Positions 43,109 through 52,371 of a stretch of DNA of 64,000 nucleotides are shown piece after piece. The translations under genes and the position numbers were made by a program. A model generated the notes under the pieces. It saw only the letters and a program-made list of their open reading frames with translations, did not search any database and had not been told where the DNA came from. The stretch spans positions 5,394,001-5,458,000 of the forward strand of contig JAGUCH010000003.1 of assembly GCA_019096065.1 (NCBI GenBank), in the 5' to 3' direction. This stretch comes from Paracyclopina nana. Its lineage: Eukaryota > Arthropoda > Copepoda > Cyclopoida > Cyclopettidae. Each line of letters starts with the position of its first letter. Positions within the stretch are counted from its first letter, which is position 1.

Positions 43109-44143
43109 TTAGTTGGTATCGTTGGCATCGCTGTTGACGTCTTGGGAAGCCCTAGACCCAGCTGAGTCCTGGTCCTCGTCTTCGACTTGGAGCGGCTCAG
43201 CTTCGTTGGCTTCTTTGTCAGGGATAGATTCCGCTGCCGAGTTCAGGCGACGATTTTCTCGGGCTCGAGCCCGGCGAGATCGCCTCTTCATGGTCTGCCG
43301 CCCATAACCTTCGGCGACAGGTACCTGGAAAAGTGCATGAAAAGAATATTGAGTAACTCATTTGATGCTTATGAATTGATAGGGTCTTACCCAGCCTTTG
43401 GGATTGGGGACCTCGTACAGATGAGCCAAGCCCGACATTACACTGGGGTTCCGGCGCAATGTCCCGTATGGGTCCATGGCAGCCATTGCCATTTGCAGAG
43501 ACTGAATGTCTGGATCCCTCACGATTGGGACGGGCGGTAAAGCTCGAAGGTCCGGGGCACAGCAGTGGAAAACTGCTGTGGGCTCGGTATTGGCCTTGGT
43601 TGGCTGCATCTCCACGGCCTCTCTATTTTCGGCCTCCTCACGAATTGCACGGAACATTGCACGGCCCAGTATCTACGGCACCAGCGAGATACCCAAACGC
43701 ACCCATAAGTCAACATACCGAGCAGGATCTGAAGATAATTATTGACAGATGAGAATTACAGTACCATGGGCAAATGTGGTAGAACTTACCAAAGCCATGC
43801 CGATTGAGGCGCCAAGACCGATCCAACCCATGATCCCATACCGATGGTAGTTGAATATCTCGTCGACCCAGTCCCTCTGGGGGGCGACGGGGCGATAGTT
43901 GTTTGGAACCACCGGCATCAAATCATGGGGATTAAAAACCTCCACTTCGAATGGGTCAACAGGGTCTGGCTCACTGCCAGGCCTTCCCCCCACATCAAGA
44001 ATGTCACCCTCAGGGAGATCGGTTGAAGGGCCTATCGGGCGCATAATCTCAGGATCCACATCGGGTGAATTGGATGTAGCCTCGGTGGGGGCCTTTGTTG
44101 AGCTGCCCTCAGGGGTTAGCGAAATCCAGGCCAACAATACCAT
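43109..44143 (-). pseudogene. Antisense spliced membrane-protein gene, one frame break
   Basis: Exons 44143-43790, 43728-43391, 43324-43109, joined by GTAAGT/CTTCAG and GTAAGA/TTCCAG introns. Exon 1 starts with a likely signal peptide (MVLLAWISL) and has a Pro/Glu-rich ectodomain. A membrane segment spans exons 1-2 (GWIGLGASIGMAL, then ILLGMLTYGCVWV), followed by basic residues. Exon 2 is 338 nt, so the frame that fits exon 3 is reached only after a one-base shift near the GGG run at about 43666. Exon 3 is Arg-rich, then acidic (EDEDQDSAGSRASQD), as in cytoplasmic tails. A type I membrane protein made antisense to the retroelement is unusual. Family unknown. Confidence 0.5.
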
Positions 44144-44334
44144 GTTGAGAAAAAAGCTAAGTCTGGGATATTGCTAGAAAAGTGACCGACTTGGACGAAG
44201 TCCGATGGGAGAATGATTGGCAAACAGGTGAAAGCTGAGAGTTGCAACCGCCTGTTGCACCCTCGCTAAGTTGTACGACCTAGGAAGTGAAATGTCCGTG
44301 CGACTAGATGATGAGCGTGCGCGCATGCGCCCAA

Positions 44335-44342
44335 CTTATAAG
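44335..44342. promoter_or_regulatory. Palindromic CTTATAAG, likely TATA box between divergent genes
   Basis: CTTATAAGGAAGTTGC resembles the CTTATAAAGGAAAGTTAGC upstream of the envelope-like ORF. As a palindrome it could also serve the minus-strand gene starting at 44143. Confidence 0.4.
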
Positions 44343-44457
44343 GAAGTTGCATAAGTCCTGTTACCTTTCATCTAGACAAAAAATGACCTTGGTTTTTTAA
44401 AAGGACAACCCACGCATTTAAATGCCCGAGAGTGTGGGGCATACTTGTGAGGATTCC

Positions 44458-44465
44458 TATAAAAA
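44458..44465 (+). promoter_or_regulatory. TATA box (TATAAAAA) of the 217-aa ORF
   Basis: TATAAAAAGGGCAGTC lies 42 bp upstream of the ATG at 44500. It falls inside the longer reading frame that begins at 44422, which argues for the later start. Confidence 0.5.
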
Positions 44466-44499
44466 GGGCAGTCTACGTTTTTGTAGCAACAGTCTGGAA

Positions 44500-45153
44500 A
44501 TGAGCGACAGCCTGAACAGCCTAGACAACCTGAGAATGTCTTTGATCACTGAGTCCCTTGAAGGAGAATCTGCAATGGCCTCTATGATGGAGACTGATAA
44601 GACTGGAGAATTCAACGAACAAGAAGTTAGGGAGCTCCTCAAGGACGATGAGCCAGTCCTAGACCGAGACATGCCCCCTGTCAACAATGAGAACCAACCT
44701 CAGAATCAAACGATAAGACACCAGGACCAAGAGGAACCCCTCGAGGTCCCATTGGAAAGGGTATCCTCTAGTTTGGGGTACCCATTGCCATTTGAGGATC
44801 TGATTAGGCCTCCCCACATGGAAGGGCTACAGGCCTATATGAGGGAGGCGAGCCGGACGAGAGCAACTATACAGCGGCACTATGATGCAAGCCTGTTGAA
44901 GATAGCTACGAAGGAGGTCATGACTGTTGGAAAGGAGGTGCCTTTTGACCTAACGATTCGAATAAATGGGGAACCTTATGAACGGACCGAGCCTCGTAGG
45001 CCATTGAAGGTGAAAAACTTTGACTGCATTGAGTTGATTATTGAGCCAGTTAATAAGGGTGGGGAGATCCCCGATTTCCTTGTTATATTTCCGATGCTAG
45101 ACAATCTACCAGTCTACAATTTGCCTGACAAGATGGAATATGATGAAAAATGA
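44500..45153 (+). CDS. Unknown accessory protein of the giant element, 217 aa
   Basis: Start chosen at 44500 because a TATA box precedes it; an in-frame ATG at 44422 would add 26 residues over the box. The protein opens MSDSLNSLDNLRMSL, has an acidic N-terminal half and a more structured C-terminal half with LTIRINGEPYER and DCIELIIEP. There is no signal peptide or membrane segment. It sits between the antisense membrane gene and the envelope-like ORF. It could be a regulator or matrix-like protein of the element. Family unknown. Confidence 0.5.
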   Translation: MSDSLNSLDNLRMSLITESLEGESAMASMMETDKTGEFNEQEVRELLKDDEPVLDRDMPPVNNENQPQNQTIRHQDQEEPLEVPLERVSSSLGYPLPFEDLIRPPHMEGLQAYMREASRTRATIQRHYDASLLKIATKEVMTVGKEVPFDLTIRINGEPYERTEPRRPLKVKNFDCIELIIEPVNKGGEIPDFLVIFPMLDNLPVYNLPDKMEYDEK

Positions 45154-45324
45154 AATTACCCTTCGAAGGATTGAATTGTACATATTGATAAAATACTCGG
45201 TTGTGGGCCAATACTCTTAATTTTTTACCATACATGTCAACATGCTATGATAATAAAAAACCAACGGCAAAAAGCGATGAGTGTCTAGACATAGCAAGGT
45301 GGCGTGCCCACACTTGTCTGGGCT

Positions 45325-45330
45325 TATAAA
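45325..45330 (+). promoter_or_regulatory. TATA box of the envelope-like ORF
   Basis: CTTATAAAGGAAAGTTAGC lies 63 bp upstream of the ATG at 45388, a distance that fits a separate internal promoter. The sequence resembles the one at 44335. Confidence 0.45.
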
Positions 45331-45387
45331 GGAAAGTTAGCGGTCTTGGGGCCCATATAGTTTCTGATCAGTATTTGTGCTGGTAAG

Positions 45388-47274
45388 ATGTTCTTTGAAT
45401 TGGTCTTCATGCTCACCCTTCTTGGACCCGGCACTTGGGGCCTATCCAACTACCCGAGTACTCGGTTTGTTCTGGATGAGGCACTTTGCCACTCTGGACA
45501 TGCCCTAGTTCCAGTCAGGGTGGTCCATCATCCTAGAATGGTGAAAAAGGCTATGGTGTTAGATACGAAGGATTACAGTGGCCTTTTACAATCAACAATT
45601 GGCGTTCTGAATAATATGGACACTATGGTAAAGGAAGCTAAGGATAATGAGAAGTTGGTCCATATTGGGAACATGGTGGCAGTTGGCGAAGAGAGCACGC
45701 CAAACACCATCGACAAATCTTGTTCCAAACATCAAGGGTTCGTACCACTTGCCCTTAAAACTCATGAAGACATGGACGTTTTCCTAGAACTATTACGTTA
45801 CACTGCAAAGGAAAGCCCTCTTGCTCCTAAGGTAACTTTATGTGTGAAATTTCGGATTGTCAATGAGGTACCTATGTCCTTGGATGGAAAAACCACATTT
45901 CCCCAAGTTGGGTATGAGAAAAAACCGGACGACCAGATTATTGCAGGTTACCCGTGTATCACGGGGTATTTCACTGTGGGACCAGGACAGAAGACCATGA
46001 CTTCAGTTAAAGCCCATGCACCACACAGTGATGGGAAGGCAACAATGTGTGTCCAAAATGACTTTGTCATCACCCATAAGGACTTTGTCAAATCTGAATT
46101 GTCTGGAAGGAAAAGTTTCCTCGAAAAGGCCTACAATGCCGTCATGGCCTTAGCAGAATCAGGTAAATCGACCAAATTCACTGATGCTATGCTAGCGAAT
46201 ACCACTCCATTAAGAGTTCCACCGAAAGTCTCTCTGGCCTTTCGATTATTGAAAAGTTTTAGCAAGGTATTTTTGAAGTCTGGATTACTACCAAATGACC
46301 TGCAGCAAGTATTGTCATACGCTGACACTGTTGTGCAATTTGCCAGAAAGTTTGGACAAGCTGGCACACGTTTCAGTATACCCACTTTGGCGCATAATAG
46401 TGACAGGAATGCTGCCACTATTACGAATGTGTATGAGCCTTTGGCGAACACTGAGGGTAGTGGAGATTTTGTTACCCAGGGTATAGTTGGGTATAAAGAA
46501 ATGGACCCTACCCCTGAGGTCACATATCATATTGTGTCACGAAGCAAAAATGGACTTTTGTTGCGTGATAGATATTTGACTCGCCGAAATGATTTAGTGT
46601 TTGTGTCTCGGGAAATACCCACCTATAGTGATTGCTTTGTCCATGACCATAATTTAACCGTGTGTGAAAATAAGGACTTTGACTTGACAGAAGGAGTCCA
46701 ACACTGTGCTAAAGTACTGTTAGGGCTGTCTCTGGGTGAACCATTTGACGCCTGTGATTTAGAACCACTTAAGACTAACACGCTCACCGATGTGGGATGT
46801 GCGAATTATAAAGGGTTCTTAAACTTGGTCTCAAGTGCAATGATTAATAGGACCTGTTTAAATGACTTCAAGAACTCGATGGTATTGGAACCGGGATCTT
46901 ACCAGATCCTTAGCAACTGTAAGGTTTCCCTTGGAACTCAAAGTACTGGATACGAGGACTCTCCTTGGGAAAGTGATATGGTAAAGTTCTTTACAAAATT
47001 TCCTGAAGATAAAATTGGAGGTTTATTCAATAATTGGGAAATAATCCTGACGGTGAGCCTATTGTCTGCGGCACTGGGATTCACGTGTATGGGCATATTG
47101 ATTTGGAAAAGGCGGCGAGTATGCAGCCGATGCTATGATGATGGAGGCTATGTGAGACCTAATATGTCTCGCTCACGGCTCCGTTACAATAGAGGAGATC
47201 GCAAGAAAGATGCTGACCAAAATCAGCGCCTTACTGTGCGAATGAGTGGCCTGGGAGGCGCGACGTTAGTATAA
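45388..47274 (+). CDS. env: Envelope-like glycoprotein of the giant element, 628 aa
   Basis: Signal peptide at the N terminus (FFELVFMLTLLGPGTW), many Cys and N-glycosylation sites (for example NRT near residue 490) in the ectodomain, and one C-terminal membrane segment (ILTVSLLSAALGFTCMGILIW, about 553-573). The segment is followed by Arg/Lys and Cys and a basic tail of about 50 residues. No furin-like cluster or fusion peptide could be recognised. The plan is that of a type I viral glycoprotein. Its position just before the 3' LTR fits env, but the family is unknown to me. I could not match it to the gypsy, chuvirus or baculovirus F glycoproteins by eye. Confidence 0.6.
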   Translation: MFFELVFMLTLLGPGTWGLSNYPSTRFVLDEALCHSGHALVPVRVVHHPRMVKKAMVLDTKDYSGLLQSTIGVLNNMDTMVKEAKDNEKLVHIGNMVAVGEESTPNTIDKSCSKHQGFVPLALKTHEDMDVFLELLRYTAKESPLAPKVTLCVKFRIVNEVPMSLDGKTTFPQVGYEKKPDDQIIAGYPCITGYFTVGPGQKTMTSVKAHAPHSDGKATMCVQNDFVITHKDFVKSELSGRKSFLEKAYNAVMALAESGKSTKFTDAMLANTTPLRVPPKVSLAFRLLKSFSKVFLKSGLLPNDLQQVLSYADTVVQFARKFGQAGTRFSIPTLAHNSDRNAATITNVYEPLANTEGSGDFVTQGIVGYKEMDPTPEVTYHIVSRSKNGLLLRDRYLTRRNDLVFVSREIPTYSDCFVHDHNLTVCENKDFDLTEGVQHCAKVLLGLSLGEPFDACDLEPLKTNTLTDVGCANYKGFLNLVSSAMINRTCLNDFKNSMVLEPGSYQILSNCKVSLGTQSTGYEDSPWESDMVKFFTKFPEDKIGGLFNNWEIILTVSLLSAALGFTCMGILIWKRRRVCSRCYDDGGYVRPNMSRSRLRYNRGDRKKDADQNQRLTVRMSGLGGATLV

Positions 47275-47360
47275 TAACTGTATCACCCTTAATGTGATGT
47301 AAGCGATCAATGACACCTTTTTTATATTTCTAGAGCTTAAGAAATATTTCAAAAGCTGAA

Positions 47361-47378
47361 AAAGTTAGGGCCGGGGAA
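47361..47378 (+). other. Polypurine tract of the giant element
   Basis: AAAGTTAGGGCCGGGGAA directly precedes the TGATGGGC start of the 3' LTR. It is not perfectly purine (TT and CC interrupt), but its GGGGAA end is typical for plus-strand priming. Confidence 0.5.
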
Positions 47379-48303
47379 TGATGGGCAATAAGTACATCAT
47401 GTCTCTGGTGCACGTTATGACCAGAATAGGACTTGATTGGACCCCTCCAGTGGAACCTGTGGAAACCGTGGAACCCGTGGAGCCACCAGAAGTCCGGAAG
47501 GTTGCCCATTCACCGCTACATCACTACCTCAAAATCACAAAACCTCCCCTCTTAAAAACACCTTTTCATCTCCTCCAACTCTCTGATTGTTGCTGCTGCT
47601 GCTGCTACTACCTATGCGTTGAGCCTTACCTATGGCAATTCACCTGACCTTGAGTGAAGAAGTTGCTAGCCATTGTGTGGAGGAGTTGCTAGCCGCTATA
47701 TAGAGAGGACCTGCAGCTGCATGATAACGGAGAGAAGCAGATGGAAGCTGATGGAACTTGCTGGAATGCATCGAGTGGAGAAGAAGGAGAAGACTCGGGG
47801 AGTTCGATGGGGGACTTCAGAGAAGCAAGACATGGACCAAGTGCACATGGCCCATTGAGTGAGCTCTGCATTGCTATTGTCCCACTAGAGTTCTCCAAAG
47901 TGTGCTGAGGCATGAAGAAGATGGCCACAAGAATATTTACTGCAGTACTTATTTCTTTGTATTTGCTGCCATTAATTTGTGTGGTGTTAAAAGCTGAGTG
48001 AATAAGACAACCCTGTTGGACTTTGTTTGACCATAACTTGTATAGAGGTTTCCTGGGCAGTTATGCATCCTAGTCTGAGGCTGTTGAGGCCGTTGAGGAC
48101 GTGGGTAGGAAGCCCAATCACTGGTCTACAGCACTGAAGCTTGCCATGTGATGTATCTCGCCAGAGTTGGAGCACTGAGGCTGCGGCTTTGGGTCCAAGG
48201 CGGGTAGACATCCGGCCAGCACCCGGAGGCTGCGAACGGTACCGCGACCATGAAGCCGATGCTAACCATCCTAGGCTTCAGAGGGTGTGACCGTCGCACA
48301 CCA
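47379..48303 (+). repeat. 3' LTR of the giant element (925 bp)
   Basis: Copy of 25957-26881 at constant offset 21422, differing at 48225 and 48244. It is followed by the TAAC target duplication. Confidence 0.92.
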
Positions 48304-48307
48304 TAAC

Positions 48308-48699
48308 TACACAAGGAATAGGCTTTAAATTGAAGCTAAAGATTGGGTTTACTTGAGCCATTTTCAGTTGACAATAAAATTACGAAGGGTTGAGTGAGTT
48401 TTTGCTCAAAATTCCGCCAATCTTTCCCTTTGCGGTCAACTGAAAAGCGCGCGATGAGTGTTCGCCGCTCTCTTATTATGAAGTTTCTCTAGTCGGGTCA
48501 TTAAATAGCTGAGCGAGGATTTTAAAACGGAAAAACACGACTGCCATTTTATAAGCACGAACGAAGTGAGTACGTTAAAAAAATGAGGGCCAATTTCAAG
48601 GTGTGATAAGAAAAAGGGATAAAATTCAAAAAATTCGACTTCTCATCTGCCTTTGAAGAGATTTCATTTTGATGAAGGTTTTTCATTTTTGAAAAAAAA
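48308..48699. other. Intergenic between giant element and foldback element
   Basis: No gene is seen. The sequence has short A/T runs and no repeat in common with the flanking elements. Confidence 0.4.
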
Positions 48700-49089
48700 G
48701 GGCCTGGCAAATGTGACGCCAGGATTTGACACAAATGAGGCATTGCTTTTTTTGACTATAAGCCTACCCGATTTTTTTTGCTCAGCTCTTCAGGGGCCCC
48801 ATGGGGTCGCCAAAACACCAAGGATTTTTTCTCTGCATGGCCGGGAAGTGCCTTAAATTCGAGGATTTTCATCCCCCTTGCCATCCGCCATTTCGCGAAT
48901 TTTTTTTAACCCGGAGTTTTAATTTTTCCGTCAAATTGCCGCGCGTTAACTACATTGTGCTCCCACTGTACTGTGTGACGTCGCTCAGCACTTAGCTGAA
49001 AAAAACAAAAACAGCTGCAATGTGCGCGAAACAGAATTCGAGCTCTGTGGTCTTCAGCTCATATTCAAAGAGAAAAAAAAGAGCCTAGA

Positions 49090-49450
49090 ATTCCTGTGAA
49101 AAACAGGCTCAAAACAGGCTCAAAACATTCATTGTCAAAAAGCCTCAGATTGGGCTGTTTGAGCAGCCTCACATATCATGGCCATAGTATGGATTCGGCC
49201 GCTGAAGCAGCCACAATATTCATAGTGAAAAGCCTTGAATTCGGCCATCGCAGCCTCAATATTCATCACCAAAAAGCCTTGGATTTGGCCGTAGCAGCCT
49301 CAATATTCATCGCCAAAAAGCCTCGGATTCGGCCGTTGAACCAGCCTCAATATTCATTGTCAAAAAGCCTTGAATTCGGCCGTCGCAGACAGCCTCAATA
49401 TTCATCGTCAAAAAGCCTTGGATTCGGCCGATGCAGCCTTGCAGTCTTGC
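49090..49450 (+). repeat. Satellite block A, unit about 45-50 bp
   Basis: Units read CCTCAATATTCATCGCCAAA followed by AAGCC(T/C)(C/T)GGATTCGGCCGT, with variable insertions. About seven units are present. Block B at 50217-50960 is the same family in inverted orientation. Confidence 0.7.
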
Positions 49451-50216
49451 TTGCTGTGGAAATGCTAAGGTGAGCATCTTGCTTACCGTGTAGTAGTTGC
49501 ATTGTTTTAGTTCCGACAAAGTACCTATGAGGCTGAAGATTCTGAAGGAACAGTTAATTCTGCAGAAGAGTGAAAAAGCTAGGTCCTCTCTTAAACTAGA
49601 TAGACTTACTAAATAAAAGTTGCATAATTAGAGTCTTTAAGCATCTTAGATCATGCTAATAAATATATTGTGTAAATCACAGCTTCACATAAATGAACAC
49701 TTTCCATTTTGAAACTACAGCAGACATCTTTATGGGATTTCCTCCATCCACCTCCAAAAATGAGCTGAGGTGCTGGAGCCGTTCTTGATCTGCACAAGCC
49801 TCAAGTTGCCAACAGCATGAACTGTATTATAAATATACTGTCAAAATCAATCCTTAGAATGACACTTGTAATAGGCTACTCACTTTGAGCCTGATAATTG
49901 AAGCTGTCCAGGGGCTCCTCATCAACCTCCATAGCTTCTTCTGGTTCCTCTTCTTCAGATACATCTGCTATGGATGGCTCATCATCTAGGACCAAGTGGG
50001 ATGACTCTGAAGGGACATTGACAAGGTCAAGCTCATCTGGTTGAGTAGTGTCTCAAGCATTCAGCATCTCCTTGGACATCAGGGAAAACCTGCAAAGCAG
50101 CTTTCAGCAAAATTGCAATCAATTCTCTCAATGAGTCCAGTCAGTGTATTAACAAGAGTCAATTTTCCTAGGACTATAAGCTGAAATTGACTTTCAGAGC
50201 CCCCAATTCCCCACAT

Positions 50217-50960
50217 TTCCAGGCAAAATCTGAAGCTTTTTGACTGTGAATGTTGAGGCTACTTGATGGTCGAATCTGAGGCTTTTTGATAGCCGAATCC
50301 GAGGCTTTTTGACTGTGAATGTTGAGGCTGCTTTGACGGCCAAATCCGAGGCTGATTTGACGGCCGAATCCGAGGCTTTTTGACTGTGAATTTTGAGGCT
50401 GCTTTGACGGCCGAATCCGAGCATGCTTTGACGGCCGAATCCGAGGCTTCTTGATGGCCAAATCGGAGGCTTATTGACTGTGAATTTTGATGCTACTTGA
50501 TGGCCGAATCCGAGGCCTTTTGATAGCCGAATCCGAGGCTTTTTGACTGTGAATGTTGAGGCTGCTTTGACGGCCAAATCCGAGGCTGATTTGACGGCCG
50601 AATCCGAGGCTTTTTGACTGTGAATTTTGAGGCTGCTTTGACGGCCGAATCCGAGCATGCTTTGACGGCCGAATCCGAGGCTTCTTGATGGCCAAATCGG
50701 AGGCTTATTGACTGTGAATTTTGATGCTACTTGATGGCCGAATCCGAGGCCTTTTGATAGCCGAATCCGAGGCTTTTTGACTGTGAATGTTGAGGCTGCT
50801 TTGACGGCCGAATCCGAGGCTGCTTTGACAGCCGAATCCGAGGCTTTTTGATGGCCGAATCCGAGGCTTCTTGACTGCGAGTGTTGAGGCTGCTTTGACG
50901 GCCGAATTTGAGGCTTTTTGACGGAAGAATCCTTGGCTTTTTCACTAAGAATGTTGAGGC
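50217..50960 (-). repeat. Satellite block B with 234-bp higher-order repeat
   Basis: The basic unit is GAGGCTTTTTGACTGTGAAT with GTTGAGGCTGCTTTGACGGC and CGAATCCG. The word GATAGCCGAATCCG recurs at 50288, 50522 and 50756, a period of 234 bp. The sequence between is nearly identical, so units were copied as a higher-order block. Confidence 0.75.
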
Positions 50961-51369
50961 TTGTTTTATCTGCCTTTTTTGATTCTTCTTTTTTCTGTTG
51001 GGCAGAAAATCAGCTGTTTTTCACGAACTGTGAATGACGATGACGTCACTACGGGGAGCGCAACGCAATTAACGCGCGGCAATTTAACGGAAAAATTAAA
51101 ACTCCGGGTTAAAAAAAATTCGCGAAATGGCGGATGGCAAGGCAGATAAAAATCCTCGAATTTAAGGCACTTCCCGGCCATGCAGAGAAAAAATCGTTGG
51201 TGATTTGGCGACCCCATGGGGCCCCTGAAGAGCTGAGCAAAAAAATTCGGGTAGGCCTATAGTCAAAAAAAGCAATGCCTCATTTGTGTCAAATCCTGGC
51301 GTCACATTTGCCAGGCCCAAATTTTATTCGTTTTTGCAACGCCCCTTCTAGCTCAACTTTTTCCCTGTC

Positions 51370-51925
51370 AATTGGGCTTTGCTCACGGTGTAGTTATATT
51401 TTTCCGAATAATGTAAAAAAGATGGCATTAGAAGTAACCTCCGATTCTTTTTCAAAGTTGCTTAAACTAGTTCGTCGCATAATCGTTATCATTTGGCTTT
51501 TTGACTTTAAAAAACGAAATATTTGGCGTTTTTATCAAGAAAGGAAAGATTTTCTGCCTTTTCCAGAAAGCTCCACCATGTATCAAGCTAGATTTACTTG
51601 GGCAAATTGTCCAACAAAGCACGCAATTATAACTGTATTTGCCCTTAAAATGACTACAAAACAAGATTAAAACTTGCTTTTCAAAAATTAGAAGACTGAA
51701 ATATTAGTGAAGTAGTTGAAATATATCAAATCTGGATGCTTTTAAAATTGATCGGAGGTTCAATATTTTTAGATCGGGGCTAGTAGCGGGGCGGGTGGAA
51801 ACAGAAATAGATCGAAATTCAATTTTCAGCCCGCTTAGCTTCCACTGCTATTAGCTGGGGTATCATTAGCTCCTCCTAGCGGCAAAAATCATTACTACCA
51901 GAGCCTCCGTGAGCAAAGCCCAATT
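51370..51925. mobile_element. Possible small inverted-repeat element
   Basis: AATTGGGCTTTGCTCACGG at 51370-51388 is exactly inverted at 51907-51925. The 556-bp span has no ORF that I trust, and no target duplication was recognised. Confidence 0.4.
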
Positions 51926-52165
51926 TGGCTGACCAGTCTTTAGAAAAAGCACGGAGTTTAGGTAAGATTACCAACAGTAGATTTTGATGAGCAGAACGTT
52001 CTCAAAACTCAGTTACCATGCAAAACCAGCCTAAAGGTGGCCGGCCGGCCTATGCATATGGTAGCACGACAGTGGCACATTTTGTTCCACTATTCATTAT
52101 ATTATCTTATTGCTACTTTTTATTTGGTAATTTTACCGTACAACTACGCGAAAACTGCTCAGAAT

Positions 52166-52362
52166 TGTAGGGGTTCGAACACTCTGAGACCTACGCGCTA
52201 CACCTTACTAACTTATAGCTTACAAGACTCCATCTTAGTTGGAAGGATATGTCGTCGAGCTGTTTGCTCGCGCATAGTCGTTTATTTACTGCTGTACAAT
52301 TGTAGTGCTACCGCACGAGAGGAGGCGAGAGCGCAGGTACGCAGGCTCGGGATCCTGCTACA
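52166..52362 (-). repeat. 3' LTR of the errantivirus-like element
   Basis: Identical in all compared bases to 62126-62322. Confidence 0.92.
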
Positions 52363-52363
52363 A

Positions 52364-52371
52364 TTTCCCCC
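52364..52371 (-). other. Polypurine tract of the errantivirus-like element
   Basis: On the minus strand GGGGGAAA directly precedes the 3' LTR by one base. Confidence 0.6.

Larger units (their letters stand above)
25957..48303 (+). mobile_element. Giant LTR retroelement, 22,347 bp, ambisense, envelope-bearing
   Basis: Bounded by 925-bp direct LTRs (25957-26881, 47379-48303) that start TGATGGGC and end ACACCA. They are flanked by the target duplication TAAC (25953-25956, 48304-48307). A tRNA-like primer site follows the left LTR and a purine tract precedes the right one. Order on the plus strand: leader, gag, protease-RT ORF, integrase ORF, about 3.6 kb without a gene, two antisense spliced genes, a 217-aa ORF and an envelope-like ORF. 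The RT thumb region (LGHLISIDENG, KKQLQKFIGM) and DDE integrase are Ty3/gypsy-like. The Gag zinc motifs C-x2-C-x3-H-x4-C resemble those of BEL/Pao. Typical elements are 5-12 kb, so this one is about twice the usual size. Two LTR differences were found in 925 bp, implying recent insertion. Confidence 0.9.
48700..51318. mobile_element. Foldback-like element with inverted arms and satellite core
   Basis: The arm at 48700-49015 is inverted at about 51000-51318, starting GGGCCTGGCAAATGTGACGC and running through GGGGCCCCATGGGGTCGCC and CCGCCATTTCGCGAA. Inside are two satellite blocks in opposite orientation (49090-49450 and 50217-50960) around a unique middle (about 49500-50200). Long arms and internal tandem repeats fit the Foldback type. 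No transposase gene is seen and no target duplication was identified. Confidence 0.72.

Noticed and set aside
50174-50945. Repetitive ORFs in the satellite block
   Set aside because: They follow the satellite period and have no coding character other than repetition.
48700-51318. Possible CRISPR-like array
   Set aside because: Repeats are satellite units without uniform spacers, in a eukaryotic genome.
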